64,000 nt of DNA, taken from assembly GCA_963169105.1 (NCBI GenBank), contig OY720636.1, positions 97,384,583 through 97,448,582 on the forward strand. The letters run 5' to 3'. Source of the DNA: Ceriagrion tenellum (Eukaryota; Arthropoda; Insecta; Odonata; Coenagrionidae). A model generated the notes under the pieces. That model made no database searches. It was not told where the DNA came from and saw only the letters and a list, made by a program, of their open reading frames with translations. Numbering within the stretch: position 1 is the stretch's first letter; each line of letters opens with the position of its first letter. Made by a program: the position numbers and the translations under genes. Shown here one piece after another: positions 33,091-44,968 of the stretch.

Positions 33091-33689
33091 CCATTGGTTT
33101 TGATTTAACACATTTTCACTAATGCATCAACTAAATTATATACATAATTTCACTTGATTTATAGAGAACTGTCATTTTCTGACTAAAAACCAATGAAGTA
33201 AACTTAGAATCCATTTACTTACACACATTTTGTGTCCAAAGTAAGAGCGGATAACATAGGAATAAGGTATGTGTCAGGTGTAACTGATTAGCTTAGCTCA
33301 TACATACAACACACATGGACCTTTAGTATCAGCGTTTTTCCCGTTTCATGCACACCGTAAAGATACTATTCATAAAAATAAACATAAGGGACTAAGACCT
33401 ATAACCAGAAGACTGTTTCAATTTGCAAATCTCCAATTTCATTGAGAGCGTATGAATTGGTGAGAGAGAGCCATCACGTTAAAGTAGAGGAAAGATAACA
33501 TCGTTGGTTTGATGATTACCACGCGTATTTTCATCGTGAAAAACACTCGGGATACATGGGCACTCTCAAATTCAGCGCCGTTGTAGAGTGGGACCCATAG
33601 TGGCTCTGCTGCCCACCTGACGGTTAAATCAGAGCGTAGCTCGAACAAATGGCAAGAAGCCGCTTGGGATTAAGAGACATCAAACTTTG
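33091..33689. other. Non-coding interval
   Basis: AT-rich DNA; a 69-codon minus frame at 33439-33648 is not recognisable. Confidence 0.45.
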
Positions 33690-34080
33690 TGCCGGAGCAG
33701 AGCACCTCCCAAGTGGACCAACAGCACTTTGAAATTAACGACAGCATTATCCCGGGCGGCCATCACTCCCAAAAACACCCTCATTGCCGCTCAACTCTGG
33801 CTGCTCCTCCGCGACCTCTTCCTCCCCTTTTGGTCCTCCCCTCCCTCTCTCTCCGAAACCCTAGCCTCGTTGCCTCTTTTCTCACCATTATACCCTTGGC
33901 GGTCATCAATCTTTTCTCTCGGACTGGTAACCCAGCAGCGGTGCTCCCATGCCCACCTCAAGACCGGTATGTGTCCTTTTACCACGTTCCTTTATCAGCA
34001 TCTCATTCAAAAACCTGATATCCTCGCACTCCACTCGACTTATCCCTTTCCATGCCACTTCTCCACTCCTTATTTTTAGT
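33690..34080 (+). other. Pyrimidine-rich patch with overlapping chance frames
   Basis: The plus strand is rich in C and T (CTCCTCCGCGACCTCTTCCT, CCCTCCCTCTCTCTCC). Three plus-strand frames (33687-34079, 33689-34018, 33949-34146) and one minus frame overlap here, all Ser/Pro/Leu- or Arg/Glu-rich. This is the signature of strand-biased composition, not of genes. It is similar in character to 51590-52050. Confidence 0.5.
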
Positions 34081-36921
34081 GTTTACTCGTCTTCGTATCA
34101 CTTAACGTTGATTATCGACTTAATGTCGGATGCAATAGTGAATTAATGCAGCTTCGGAGCAAAGGAGACTGCAAATAATGGAAATACGGTTATTTGTGTG
34201 TGCTGAATACTTCATCAATGAAGAAAATCGTGGATGAGAACAATCTACGACGACAACAACAGATGGATTTTTGAACGAAAATGTTGGTAAAGAACAGTTA
34301 CATATTATAAGGAAAGCTTGTATAGCAACAAATTATTAATTGACAGGAAATTGATGTGCTGGAAAATCGTACATATTCTGTTTTTTAAATAAATAAACTT
34401 CTAAACAAAATTCAAACTTTTAAACGAATTCTTTTTTAACGGTGATATCTCAAATAATTTGCATTGCAAAGGCCCTTTAGCTTAAAAACGAAGAATAAAT
34501 AAGTCATGTTAGAGCATCAATATATTAGAATTTAAGTCATGTAAACAATGTTTCGATCTAAAATATTGGAAGTATCAAGGCTGCGTTATTATCAAATAAT
34601 GACAAAGATAAAAACCCCGGAGAGAATGGATAAAAAACTATAAGTAACATTTTTGGAAGCCTCAGCCTTGAGAACATTCATCCGAAAAATTACTTTAAAT
34701 AACTTGAAGAGTGATGGAACGATTTTCTGTGTACAGTGTGGAGTAGAAAGTTGAAGCCAAATTACATTGAAATCGGTCAATTTTGATGATATTGTGCGCA
34801 GAATGTTATATTTAAATTTATTCAGCCTCTGACTCAAGGTATATTAAATGATTTTTGCAAGATAAAATGATTAGGGTCTGTCATTTTGAAAATATAGTAG
34901 GAATTAAGTAAGTAGTAGGAATATAGTAGTATAGTAGCATATAATAGGAATTTTTCTCTAATGCGCTGAAGTTTTCAAATCCGAAAAGTATCCGCCATTT
35001 CTCTTGCATACTTGTTATTGTAAAAGATGATTAGAAATAAATACAAAAAGTAACAACGCGTAAGTAATGCTTAATGCTTTAAGTGTTCTTAATCCACTAT
35101 CCTTTTTTTGGACTTTTTTGTCCCATATTCAAAGGAAATTAATGCATGCAATAGAATATTCGTCAATGTTTATCTTTTGCGGAACAGTTTGGCAGACAAG
35201 AAAATCCTCTCACACTCAATCAATCACATATACTTTAAACCGTCAAAAACTTTTATCCACATCCATCAACTTCTTATCAAAGCTCAAAAAAATTCTGAGC
35301 GAAATAAACCTAAGCGCTTCTCTCCTTAAAATTACCTTCCAATACATGCTTCACGACAATGAATACGGGGCAATATTTAAGGCTTTTCTTAAGGGATGGG
35401 GAACAGCAAATCAGTGTCCCGTTTAAATTATAGAATTGCTTTGTTGAAACTCGAACCAGTTTGTCAAGCTAAACAAACAAATATACCTGAAGCTACCCAA
35501 AAATACATCAGTAAAGTCATCAAACTTTGATAACCTTTCTTTCAGGAGAGTTATAAACTACAAATCACATAAATGGCTAAGTGTAGCTAATGAGTATCTC
35601 AGCTCTCGGGGTTTTCCCTGAAACTGATTTATACTGACTTGGAATTCATAAACAATAAAAAGACAAATGCTCATTAATATTAGAGTACAACAAATTTTCC
35701 TTCACTTCCGAACATAGGCTATGTTTATTTTAATATTGTTCAATAAATTTCACTTAATGAGTATTACTTGAGACCTGGAGAGTCCAAAAAATTAGAAATA
35801 TAAGAGCCAAAGATTTTGTCCAGATGAAATGAAATTAAGAACCTCAGATAAATTCTGTACACATTATTCAAATAATTCTTGTAATAGCAATCTCATAATT
35901 TTCTAGATTCAAATGATAGAATTGTTTAGAGGTTGGATGAGAAAATGCATTGGCGTTGATATGTCTCATGCATTTGAGTCCATAATGCTTAACGTAGGTA
36001 CCTATAACAAAAAAATTACCATTAAGGAGAGGAAGATATCAAAGAGAGACCTATTTTGAGTTATGTCATTCAAATTGAATATATACTTATTACGATTCTT
36101 CTTCATACTCTTCAACTAAATTTTAAAGCACTAAAAATTAGAAAACCATATACTTTTAATTTTACAGAAATTCCATATTGAGCACTTATCCTAAAAACAA
36201 TTTGAACCATGCGTATAAAAACAATGAGCATCTTCAGAAGATGCCAATTAATAACAATCAATAACAAATCATTACCCAAACACTATATTAAGCTAATAAA
36301 TGAGGTTATAGGCCCTTTTTTCAGGTCACCAGTCTGCGCGTGCTCGTGCGTGATTGCACATCACTCGAATAATATATTACGTAAACAAGGAAATTCACCA
36401 ACACACGATCAAATATTAGTCCATTCTTAATCCAAAGATTTAGAGGGAGTGTAACTAGTAAAGAAGTAACAGCTTCAATGTCAGAAAAGTCAATAAGTTA
36501 ATTCCTCAATCAGAAAAAAGCATTTTCCAGGGAGTAAACATCAGAAGATGTTTATTATTTTAAAGTAAATGTGATATTATTTAATTACGTTTATGCACAA
36601 AAAATTAATAATCATTTAATTTTTTAAAAAAAGTTCATATAGTTGGTTGGAGATTGGCTGCATCCTGTGAGATCACTTGTAGGATAATTTTACTAAAACA
36701 TTTGCTAAGACCTAGAAGATGGAAGTTGGGTACATATAATACTGTTAAACACAATACAACGTCATTCAATGGATGTTGATTGAATGATATGTCATCAGTT
36801 GAAATATGGAGATGATTCAAACTGATCGGATATAAATCGAATATTAAGTGCGGCAGTAAGTTTCTGATGACATCTTTCTTCGAGAAATAACCGCCCTAAC
36901 ACCAACCAATGGACGAATTGC
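34081..36921. other. Non-coding interval
   Basis: AT-rich, with overlapping frames at 35067-35426 and 35108-35329 that have no recognisable product. A small repeat at 34893-34952 is listed separately. Confidence 0.5.
34893..34952 (+). repeat. Imperfect AGTAGGAATAT-type tandem repeat
   Basis: Units such as ATATAGTAGGAATTA, AGTAGTAGGAAT, ATAGTAGTATAGTAG and CATATAATAGGAATTT follow one another. It is probably slippage-derived. Confidence 0.6.
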
Positions 36922-36925
36922 TTAA
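36922..36925 (+). repeat. TTAA target duplication, left
   Basis: TTAA immediately precedes the terminal inverted repeat CACTAGAACGCCC. It is the canonical piggyBac target. Confidence 0.85.
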
Positions 36926-37921
36926 CACTAGAACGCCCAGGCGGGTCATTTTGACCCAAACGTGATTTTAAATTCATTTTTTTATTTCAGTTTCAATGAG
37001 AGCAGGATTTCCTGTCGTGACTTTTATTCATTTTAACATGGCTTTATGTCCAAAAATTTTCACCTTCCTGGAGTAATCCGTACATTAGTTTTTTTAGAAT
37101 TTACCTAGAACGCCCATACGGGTCATTTTGACCCAGACATGTATTTGCACTTTGTATCACCACCAAAACATCTTTTTTATTAGTGTTCATTAGTTGTTCT
37201 GCTGCATATGTTGTCCATCCCACTTTGTCCTATATTCCTCATTCGGTTACCTTCCATGCCTGGATCACCTTTCAAAAATATTCTCATATTCCTTCCTTCC
37301 ACTTCGTATCTCCACCCTTCTCATTTTTCGTCCGGTCGATTCATGGCATATTTAGTAATTAATTTGTTGGCAGTGCACAGTGAACCTTATAACTATTTAA
37401 GAGTGCAGAGAATACAATTTTGCTCCTTACTGACATATGGACTATTATCAGATTATCAGATTTATACATGTGCATTACTGAAATAATAAGAATCCCAAAG
37501 TTAGTTACTAGGTAGATTTTCGGGAAAATTCCTGCTTCGACCGAAAAATAATATTTTGAACTTAGTTATTGCAACCAAACTTTGAAAAATAATAGATATA
37601 TATTAAATAATGTGAAAGTTCTTCGTAGTATATTGATCTATGACACAATAAGCAAGAAAAATGAAATAAAATGGAAAAAACGATAAATTGACAAAATGTC
37701 GTAAGTTTATATATCAATAAATCATCGATATTGTCAAAGTTATGAAAGTTATAAAGTGAAATAATCGATGAATGTGAAGAGAAAGAGTGACAGTTTGTAG
37801 CAGAAACTGTAAAAATGTAAACTTAATAGCGCAAAGTGAGGATTAATTTAATTAATTACAGTGGGTCAAAATGACCCGCTTTGGGCGTTGAATGATGTTG
37901 AAAAGTCCGGGCGTCCTAGTG
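36926..37921. mobile_element. Non-autonomous piggyBac-like element, 996 bp
   Basis: The ends are inverted: CACTAGAACGCCCAGG on the left and, in complement, CACTAGGACGCCCGGA on the right, flanked by TTAA on both sides (36922-36925 and 37922-37925). Behind each end lies a subterminal block ending GGGTCATTTTGACCC, at 36943-36957 on the left and 37863-37877 (inverted) on the right. A third block at 37104-37134 repeats CCTAGAACGCCCATACGGG with the same motif, so the left end is partly duplicated. No intact transposase is present. The 92-codon frame at 37208-37486 is not clearly transposase. It would need a piggyBac transposase in trans. Confidence 0.9.
37104..37134 (+). repeat. Internal copy of the piggyBac-like end
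   Basis: CCTAGAACGCCCATACGGGT followed by CATTTTGACCC repeats the left terminal region (36927-36957) about 177 bp inside the element. It may be a second transposase-binding site or the product of a local duplication. Confidence 0.8.
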
Positions 37922-37925
37922 TTAA
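37922..37925 (+). repeat. TTAA target duplication, right
   Basis: TTAA directly follows the right end GGGCGTCCTAGTG, matching the left TTAA. Confidence 0.85.
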
Positions 37926-39639
37926 GGTACACTAGGACCATGAATTCCAAATGGCAATTTCTCATTTCTGACGGTTTATATTTCTCAAGAGGTTGTTCTT
38001 CAATGTTCCCATAATTCAGCGTTCGTGAGCACATTTATTAAAATTACGGAAAAAATCCGATAGAGTATAATTAATTCTACTTTCCATGAACCGGGTCATT
38101 CATTACAGAAACATCCTGCTCATATTGCCTCTCCTGACAACGTACGTGTTATGCAGTGTTGCCTATGTTGTAGGTAAATGAGCTCAAAGCCGGATCATAG
38201 ATTTTCGAAGTCCACTATCCTTAAATGTGTTTGTTGCATGTTGTATATCATTTTGCATGCTACTAGTGGTTGTGAGTTCCACTAGTCCACAAAAGGTAAT
38301 CGTGATTGAATTTGCCGTCGAGAATAATTAACGATATTTCCTTTCAAAATATAAAACTTGGTATTCATTATAAGGTCACTAGGGGCATTTCTTTTATGAA
38401 AAATTGGGTCAATTTATAGATCTGGCACAACATCTCCGAAATGGTTGACATTTTTAAACGCTTCCCCATTTTCTAAAAAAAAATTTTTTTTCCAATATCT
38501 AATCCTGTATTAACTTTCAGCATCTTTTTCTCCCTCCAATGCAGTCAAGAGTTTCAATTTCTTTCCTCTTGAGCATATTCAAAATTTCACTCTTTTCTCC
38601 CTATCAAATATTTTCATGTCACTCATTTGACTGTCCCGCAAATTTAGATCCTTCCAGATTCTCAACTGACATGTTTCTTCTCCATAGTCTAACAATATTT
38701 CAAGAGAAATCAAAGGATAATGTAATAACCTCTTAGCAATCTGCCAACTGTTAGAATTGATTACTGAGTAGGCTACATGAGAAGAATGAGATATAATAAA
38801 AAAATGAGAATTCTTTTGAAATCAGTCAAACAATTTAAAATCCCAAACCTCGTTTACCAAAGGATTTAGCAATCATAAAAATTATCCATCAAAGAAAAGG
38901 CTAAAAAAAGTGGTGATCACATCCCTTTGTAATATATAATACACCTATAAAATGTTGTTATGTAACTACCAGAAAAATCGCTCTCTATTTGAAAATCATA
39001 AAAACAACTTCCCAATAGATATAGCAGTTCATGGAAGTCGATGCTCTAGAACCTTGATTGAATTTGAAAAACTTCCATTTCTGAAAATAATACCCGATTC
39101 CCAACGCAAGATTTTAATGAAGAGGAGATCGTTCCAAGTAATTCCAGACTCATTTTGATGAGAATTAATATTCGTTCCCTCAAGGCAAATTTAGGCTCGA
39201 ACAAATCGTACCGTGAATCCTGTGACATGGCATTATGATAAAAAGAATGGGGAACTTCATTCGACGAACGATACATCTCAGTCCTTTATAAAGTTTTTTT
39301 ATTAGTCCATTAAGAATTCGAAAAGTAAAAGGGAAAAGTTTCAACCGAGAGGTTGTCACTTAATCATGCAACAATAACTGAGCCGGATTGAGTGATCACG
39401 GGAGGCAAAAAAAATATACTTGGTAGGGGAAAGACCCATCCTCTTTTTTCAATACCAGACCGAGTAATAAATAAAAAGTTAGAATGAGAGAGAAAGATAT
39501 AGGATGATGAAAAAAAAGGAGAATATGTGTCCCGCCTCCCATGCATCCGATTCCATTTTCTTTGTTAGCTGAATTTCCAGAGGAATGAAAAAAAATAATA
39601 CAGTATCCCATTACGGGCGAAAGTTCCTTAAGTGGACGA
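37926..39639. other. Non-coding interval
   Basis: AT-rich DNA. Minus frames at 39046-39276 and 39364-39665 have no recognised domain. Confidence 0.5.
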
Positions 39640-39880
39640 TTGGATTGAAAGCACTCTGTGCTCATTCTCGCTCGCGTACTAGTGTGGTAGGCTCTTTCTG
39701 CTCAGACCACACCAGCCCCCTCTCCCCATCCGAAGAGGGAGATAGAGAGAGAGAGAGAGCCGGTCATGATGCTCCCTGTGCGGTGCTGGAAACATCGCTA
39801 CTCCGATTGGCTCCGGTGAACGTTCGAATGAATAAGTGGAACAGCCGAGGTGATGGACCAAGAGGAGAGTGCTCATTTTT
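39640..39880. other. GC-richer patch with a (GA)n run
   Basis: It contains CTCGCTCGCGTACTAG, a C-rich run (CCAGCCCCCTCTCCCC) and (GA)n at about 39741-39758. Overlapping frames on both strands (39585-39908 plus, 39679-39876 minus) are unsupported. It could be a regulatory patch; no direct evidence. Confidence 0.3.
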
Positions 39881-42800
39881 TATTTCAAGTTTGGCAAATG
39901 GCAAATAAGAAAGTTCTCATGTGATAAGATTCATTGTTGAACTTAGGAACGGCAAATAATATGAAACAAAATGCTATATTTAAAAATATTTTGATGAATG
40001 TAGCAACATAATTACCCCAAAGCATGAAAGCAGACCAATCTTTATCAAAAAGTCCTGAATTTATACATGATTCCATGACAATAAATTACTTTTTTGACGA
40101 ATAATGTAAGCACCTACGCTTTATGGCTTCCTCAAGTTTATCAATATGATTAATTATTTATAACACAAAGAAATTTTGAGCTATTCAATTATTAACATGA
40201 ATAAATACTTGTATTTAAATATTCATCCTTAATCCTAATCTGTGCTTAAACTGATTAGATGATTAATATTGATGGGCTTCAAATGGGCGAAAAATCTATA
40301 ATAAATGTAATCATATGTTTGAAATCATCACACACTGGTGCATGAATTGAGATCCCTTAGAATTTGATATTTCCAGATTACCTAAATGACAATTATTGGA
40401 GCGAATGTTTTTATTAGCATTGTTTCCCGTCAGTATTTACATCTTCATCGAAATGAAAATTTTCTTGAATCCTCTAAAAAGATATCCGAAGTGAGAATGA
40501 AAAAATTTCAACGCATTTTTGAGTATTATACATTGAATTAAAACCAATATGGGGCCCAACAATGAATAAGTATGCAGATAGAAAATGTGGATGAGACTTG
40601 TCAAAAAGAATGATCAAGAAAAAAATGGAAAAATCTTCGGAAGGGGGAAAGAAAAACACTGGGTACACATAAAAACTGTTTATGAATATTATTTAAATGT
40701 GATTAGAATTTTTTTTATTTTTGCCCATTTATATCCACGGCGCTGGTTTATTAGTGGAGATGACACCATAAATATGCAAAAATTTGACATACTTGACTGT
40801 AAAGGACGAAATTGATTACTATTTGGCTAAACTAACGAATTCGACCATTATTTAAAGCCTTTTTGAAGATAATTCCAGATAACGAGAATTAGTTCTTGTT
40901 CCTCGCGATAATTTATTATCGACAGATTTTTGGGACAAATAAGGCCTATGGTGCAGACAAAGGTGCAATAGCTTTGGTAAAAAAGATAATTTCACCGAAT
41001 TTTGACAATGACAATAATTGGGTGAAGTACTTAAAGGAGAAACAAATTATTCCCTCAGCCTCTGGTCTACCGCATTAAAACTTTCACTTTTTATGGTGCC
41101 TATCACAAGGAAAGTAAAGATAATATGAGAGATGTATGGGACTGAGTTCCACGTTCATTGAGGGGCCAAAGAGACGTCGGGAAGTATATACCACCTGGGA
41201 TGAGACAGCGCCGCTATAGGTATTAAGGACATTGAAATTGAAAAGCACTTGGGTTGGAAACGTTCGGTAAACTCTTCACGCCATTGGCAGAGACTGGTTA
41301 TACATCCCACCTCCCTACTATCTATTTATGCTTCTTCTTCATTTCCTTGATCGAAGAAAATTGGAAGATCCTTTCTTATCCCATGGATTAATTTATTAAC
41401 AAATTTCTGAGCAAATGCCTGGATGGGAAGTTGACAAAAATGCCTAAAGTTTACTCGACCGTGCAAACGGTCACATATTGTCCATTGGAATGTAGGAAGA
41501 AATTATCTGGATTATTAGATTTACTAGTAAGAGATTAAAGACAGGTTATGCTCAATTCAGTATTATAATTTTATTCAGCAACGAGGCACTACACAATGCT
41601 TGCTCGAAAGGACATATCAGACGCATCAGAACATTTAAGATGTATCAGAATAATCAGAACAAATTGGCTCTAACAATGAAAGAAGTTTTTGCACAGGGAA
41701 GAAGTATAACTGAATGTCCCTCATGACGCAAAGATGTCTATTATCAATGAAAGTGTAGACATAAAATCGAATGAATCGAGTTGATAAACGAGACTGGGGT
41801 TCTGGATGTCCATCATGAATGCTGTGGTTCGAATATTGACGGTGCCTGAGTTGTTTCGGTAGAATTCCCAGGAACGACTCTCGGCACCCTGTTTTGGGAG
41901 TCATACGGCCCTGTTTCTATCAAACCTTTTAAATTCAAAATAATTCACGATTGTGGTTCATGAAATAAAATTGCATGCTAATGACCAATTGATGCATATC
42001 GCTACTTAGGAGGATTAACGACCAGCCACGAAGTCACTTTCTCCTAACACCTTCGCTCATCAAGTCTCACGTAGAGCGACCGATACGCTTGAATCAAACA
42101 ACTTGTGCCTAATAGCCTTTTTTTGGTCCTAGCAGTGTGTTTTAAGTCTGCTACTACACACTTTGTTTGAGGTTTTGGTGGTCAATGAGATCAATCCTGA
42201 TTTGCATTTGACGTTATCTGCACTTTTCTCAATGATTAACTTGCTTTCAGTAGCCCCATCTACCCCATCCTACTAGCGGTCTAAGTTCCATCATAGCATT
42301 TAGTGGTAACGTGACAGCTTAAAAGTAAGCATGTATAGGTGGCATGACACTCTCAGCTTTCGGGATATAATTAGCTCTCCTAGATATTAAGACGCTTTTT
42401 TTCTGTTTTCGCAAAATCCAAAGCCCTGGGCTCTACCATAGAAACAAGGGCAGATGAGATTTGGTTTCTTTAAGAGCAGGTAACTGCGCTTAATCTTTGA
42501 GGTGGTTATTTCAGAAATTTACGTAGTTGGATACTATGTCCGGTACTATGTAGAATCTTTGGCTGATTATGGGATTCAACTAGACATTAATGGAAATCCT
42601 CAGGAGCCAGCTATATGGTACGTGGCTCCCAATATTTGGCTAGTCCTGTCAGTGCTACAGATATAATATTTATGCTGCTTGAAATAGTAGTCCTTACAGT
42701 AGTACCAAACGTTTTGGGATCGAGATATTAAAAAAATCCCGCTCGATAATTTGCAGTATTGATAATATTCTACTTATCAACTAATATCCCCGGCCCGAAG

Positions 42801-42896
42801 TTTACTCTAGTGGAGATTATATAGTAAGATAGTGAAAGCTCAGAGAGGAAGTAAGTGCAGAGAGCATAACGATATTGGTCATAGAGAATAGAATTA
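39881..42896. other. Non-coding interval
   Basis: About 3 kb of AT-rich DNA. A 60-codon plus frame at 40896-41078 (AYGADKGAIALVKKIISPNF) looks protein-like but has no partner exon or known family. A 89-codon minus frame at 41635-41904 is unrecognised. No elements were defined. Confidence 0.5.
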
Positions 42897-42897
42897 T

Positions 42898-43120
42898 GCG
42901 GCTGATGAAAGATGTGAGATCATTTTGGTATTTTTTTTTCAAAACATGAATTAATGATTAAACTCATCCATTTGAGTTCAATTATTATAATATCACTATC
43001 TATATGAGTCTATAGACTCATCTATACGAGCATAATTATCATACGAGTGTGCGGCTGACAAATGATCATTTTGGTCATTAAAAAAACATGAATAAATAAT
43101 TAAACTCATCCATACGAGTA
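42898..43120 (+). repeat. Two-copy direct repeat with a central palindrome
   Basis: Copy 1 (42898-42980) and copy 2 (43050-43120) share GCGGCTGA, GATCATTTTGGT, AAACATGAAT and ATTAAACTCATCCAT in the same order, with a period of about 152 bp. Between them is a perfect 18 bp palindrome, ATGAGTCTATAGACTCAT (43004-43021). TACGAG-containing phrases recur three times around it. This looks like a degenerate satellite-like unit. Confidence 0.7.
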
Positions 43121-44256
43121 TAAACGAACATCATAGCAGCAAATATTTTTTTCTTGTTTCTTAATGGTGAAATTATTGTTTTAAACAAAAACTTACCAAC
43201 TTCGTCACGATAAATGAGTGAGACACACTTTTTGGTTACTTGTTCTGTCCTATGTCTGTGTACTTTGACTATACTGACTAAGTACTTCAAGCGATTAGAC
43301 TGGGAGGACTTATAGCATCCATTAACCGGAAGAAAGGATTAAAAGAAATGACGGAAAAAACGGACGGGATTTGGAATAGGATAAATATATATTAATGGTT
43401 TAGTGAAGCGTAATCGGCATATTTCTGGGTGACGGACTCTAAAGCAACTTTTACACAGAGCACAATAGCACAATTTAACTCTGCATTTTTTTCTCAATTG
43501 TGAGTGCAATAATTGTTTAATGAGAGCAGGGATTATTTCGTCATTTTGCGCTCGTGAATTTGCACATGCATTCCTGAAATTCACCGCTTTTCATGACACT
43601 TTTTCAAATTTCGAATGCAATTTCGTATATGAAGGTTTTGCAAGCACCTGTTTTGTGTTAAACGTGCTGAAGAGTAGAACAAAAATGCATATTTATTCAC
43701 CAAAACGCCCAACAAAACATTCCCTTTCGGGGTAAGTATAATCAAATAACTCATTTTTTGCTGTTAGACCTATAAATATAGCTCTTAATTATTTTTTCTT
43801 TAATTCTTGACTTTTTTTCGCTTCTGTCACATGCATTAATTGCATGCTCTCCTATCCTTAACTTTTCCTCCTATTCCAACTCATAAGAGTTAATCCCAAA
43901 ATATTCACCCATAAATTTCTTGGTCTATTTCTTTTACACTGTTTATTTTACTATTTAGTTCTAGTTTTTTTATCAAGACACGAAGTCTCTAAGACCACTT
44001 TGATTGTTAAATATAGCATTATCCCACCTTTCCTTCCCCTGAGATATCATTCAGTATAGTTGATTAAATAGCATTTGAGCAATCTATCACCTAAATATTT
44101 GTTTACTGCAACTTGTTTTAGACATTATTAGTTTTAAAGTTTTTTGCAGTATGTAAGAACGTATGTCTGTGATTTTGCTTGACTTTTTTTATCCCAAAAT
44201 AAAATATAATTAAACCATTCTGCTTTTATCTATTTAATAGAATTTTCATATTGGTT
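43121..44256. other. Non-coding interval, possible tail of the pseudogene at its right edge
   Basis: AT-rich. Below 44257 the minus strand has weak traces (AEWFN near 44205, NKYLGDRLLKC near 44080) that might continue the pseudogene at 44257-44968, but I cannot follow a frame with confidence. Confidence 0.35.
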
Positions 44257-44968
44257 TTAATAGTAAGGTAGTAAATGACTATCTTCAGTAATATAGATTA
44301 TTTCTATCACATTATATTCAAATAAGTCCACCCTCGGCAAATTCTTTTTAGTGACAAATTCTGTCAATGTCTTAAGAGCAGGTAATGGATTTGATGTTGA
44401 TACATACAGTCAAAGGATGCACCCTGCAAGAGTCAGACATCGAGCATGGTGAATGGGTCCAGGAAAACACATCGCAAGATTATTTGGACACACTCCACTG
44501 TTTTCAGCCTGGCACATTTTGTAGAGGTGAACCTGGTCTATGCTGAGAAAATCAACGTCAACATCAGGAACAGCTTAAATTTTTATGAACTGGACCATGG
44601 ATCGGTCTTGGCAGGGATATAAGCTCTCTCCTACGTCGCCATGGAATCCCTTCGGGCCGGATGTCTTACCATCAATGATCTCAAAAGTGTGTCTCAGAGG
44701 CAGTTCATTAGAATGCAATCGACACAATCCGTTAGGAGGAACGCTGGATATATTCTTCTAAACGCCGAACGATGGCGGTGTGCTTCCCTGTGTTCTTCCT
44801 CTCTCCATCGGCTCCTATGCACGGCAATTCTGTCAAATCTATGCCTTCTTCGCAGAGAAAGTTCGAAATAGCGGCAGTTGATACTTCTGCATCGGCTGTT
44901 TTGGGCATAACATGGATAAGGTAGAATGAACAAGGTTTTTCAATGAGAGAAATGTGCTCTTCTTGACA
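44257..44968 (-). pseudogene. Broken gene of a large uncharacterised arthropod protein family
   Basis: Four minus-strand segments form one continuous protein-like reading. Segment 1 (44968-44732) reads QEEHISLIEKPCSFYLIHV, SNFLCEEGIDLTELPCIGAD and GKHTAIVRRLEEYIQ. Segment 2, after a frameshift near 44731, runs 44730-44578 with SNELPLRHTFEIIDGKTSGP, then KGFHGDVGESLYPCQDR. Segment 3 (44574-44413) has SIDQVHLYKMCQA and IHHARCLTLAGCIL. Segment 4 (44409-44260) has LYVSTSNPLPALKTLTEFV. Stops at 44575-44577 and 44410-44412 separate them. I recall proteins with IGCDGT-x-NTG, RPLQW, LHxNELPLRH and RxLTxAxxILRLYV in this order from arthropod genomes, often multicopy and unnamed, possibly transposon-related. 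No function is claimed. Few lesions over 237 codons imply recent loss. Confidence 0.72.

Noticed and set aside
33687..34079. Three overlapping 65-130 codon frames
   Set aside because: Several registers on both strands are open at once in C/T-rich DNA, which is a composition effect.
37208..37486. PiggyBac transposase relic inside the TTAA element
   Set aside because: A MPGSPFKN phrase loosely recalls a transposase block, but the surrounding residues do not follow the family. Not supported.
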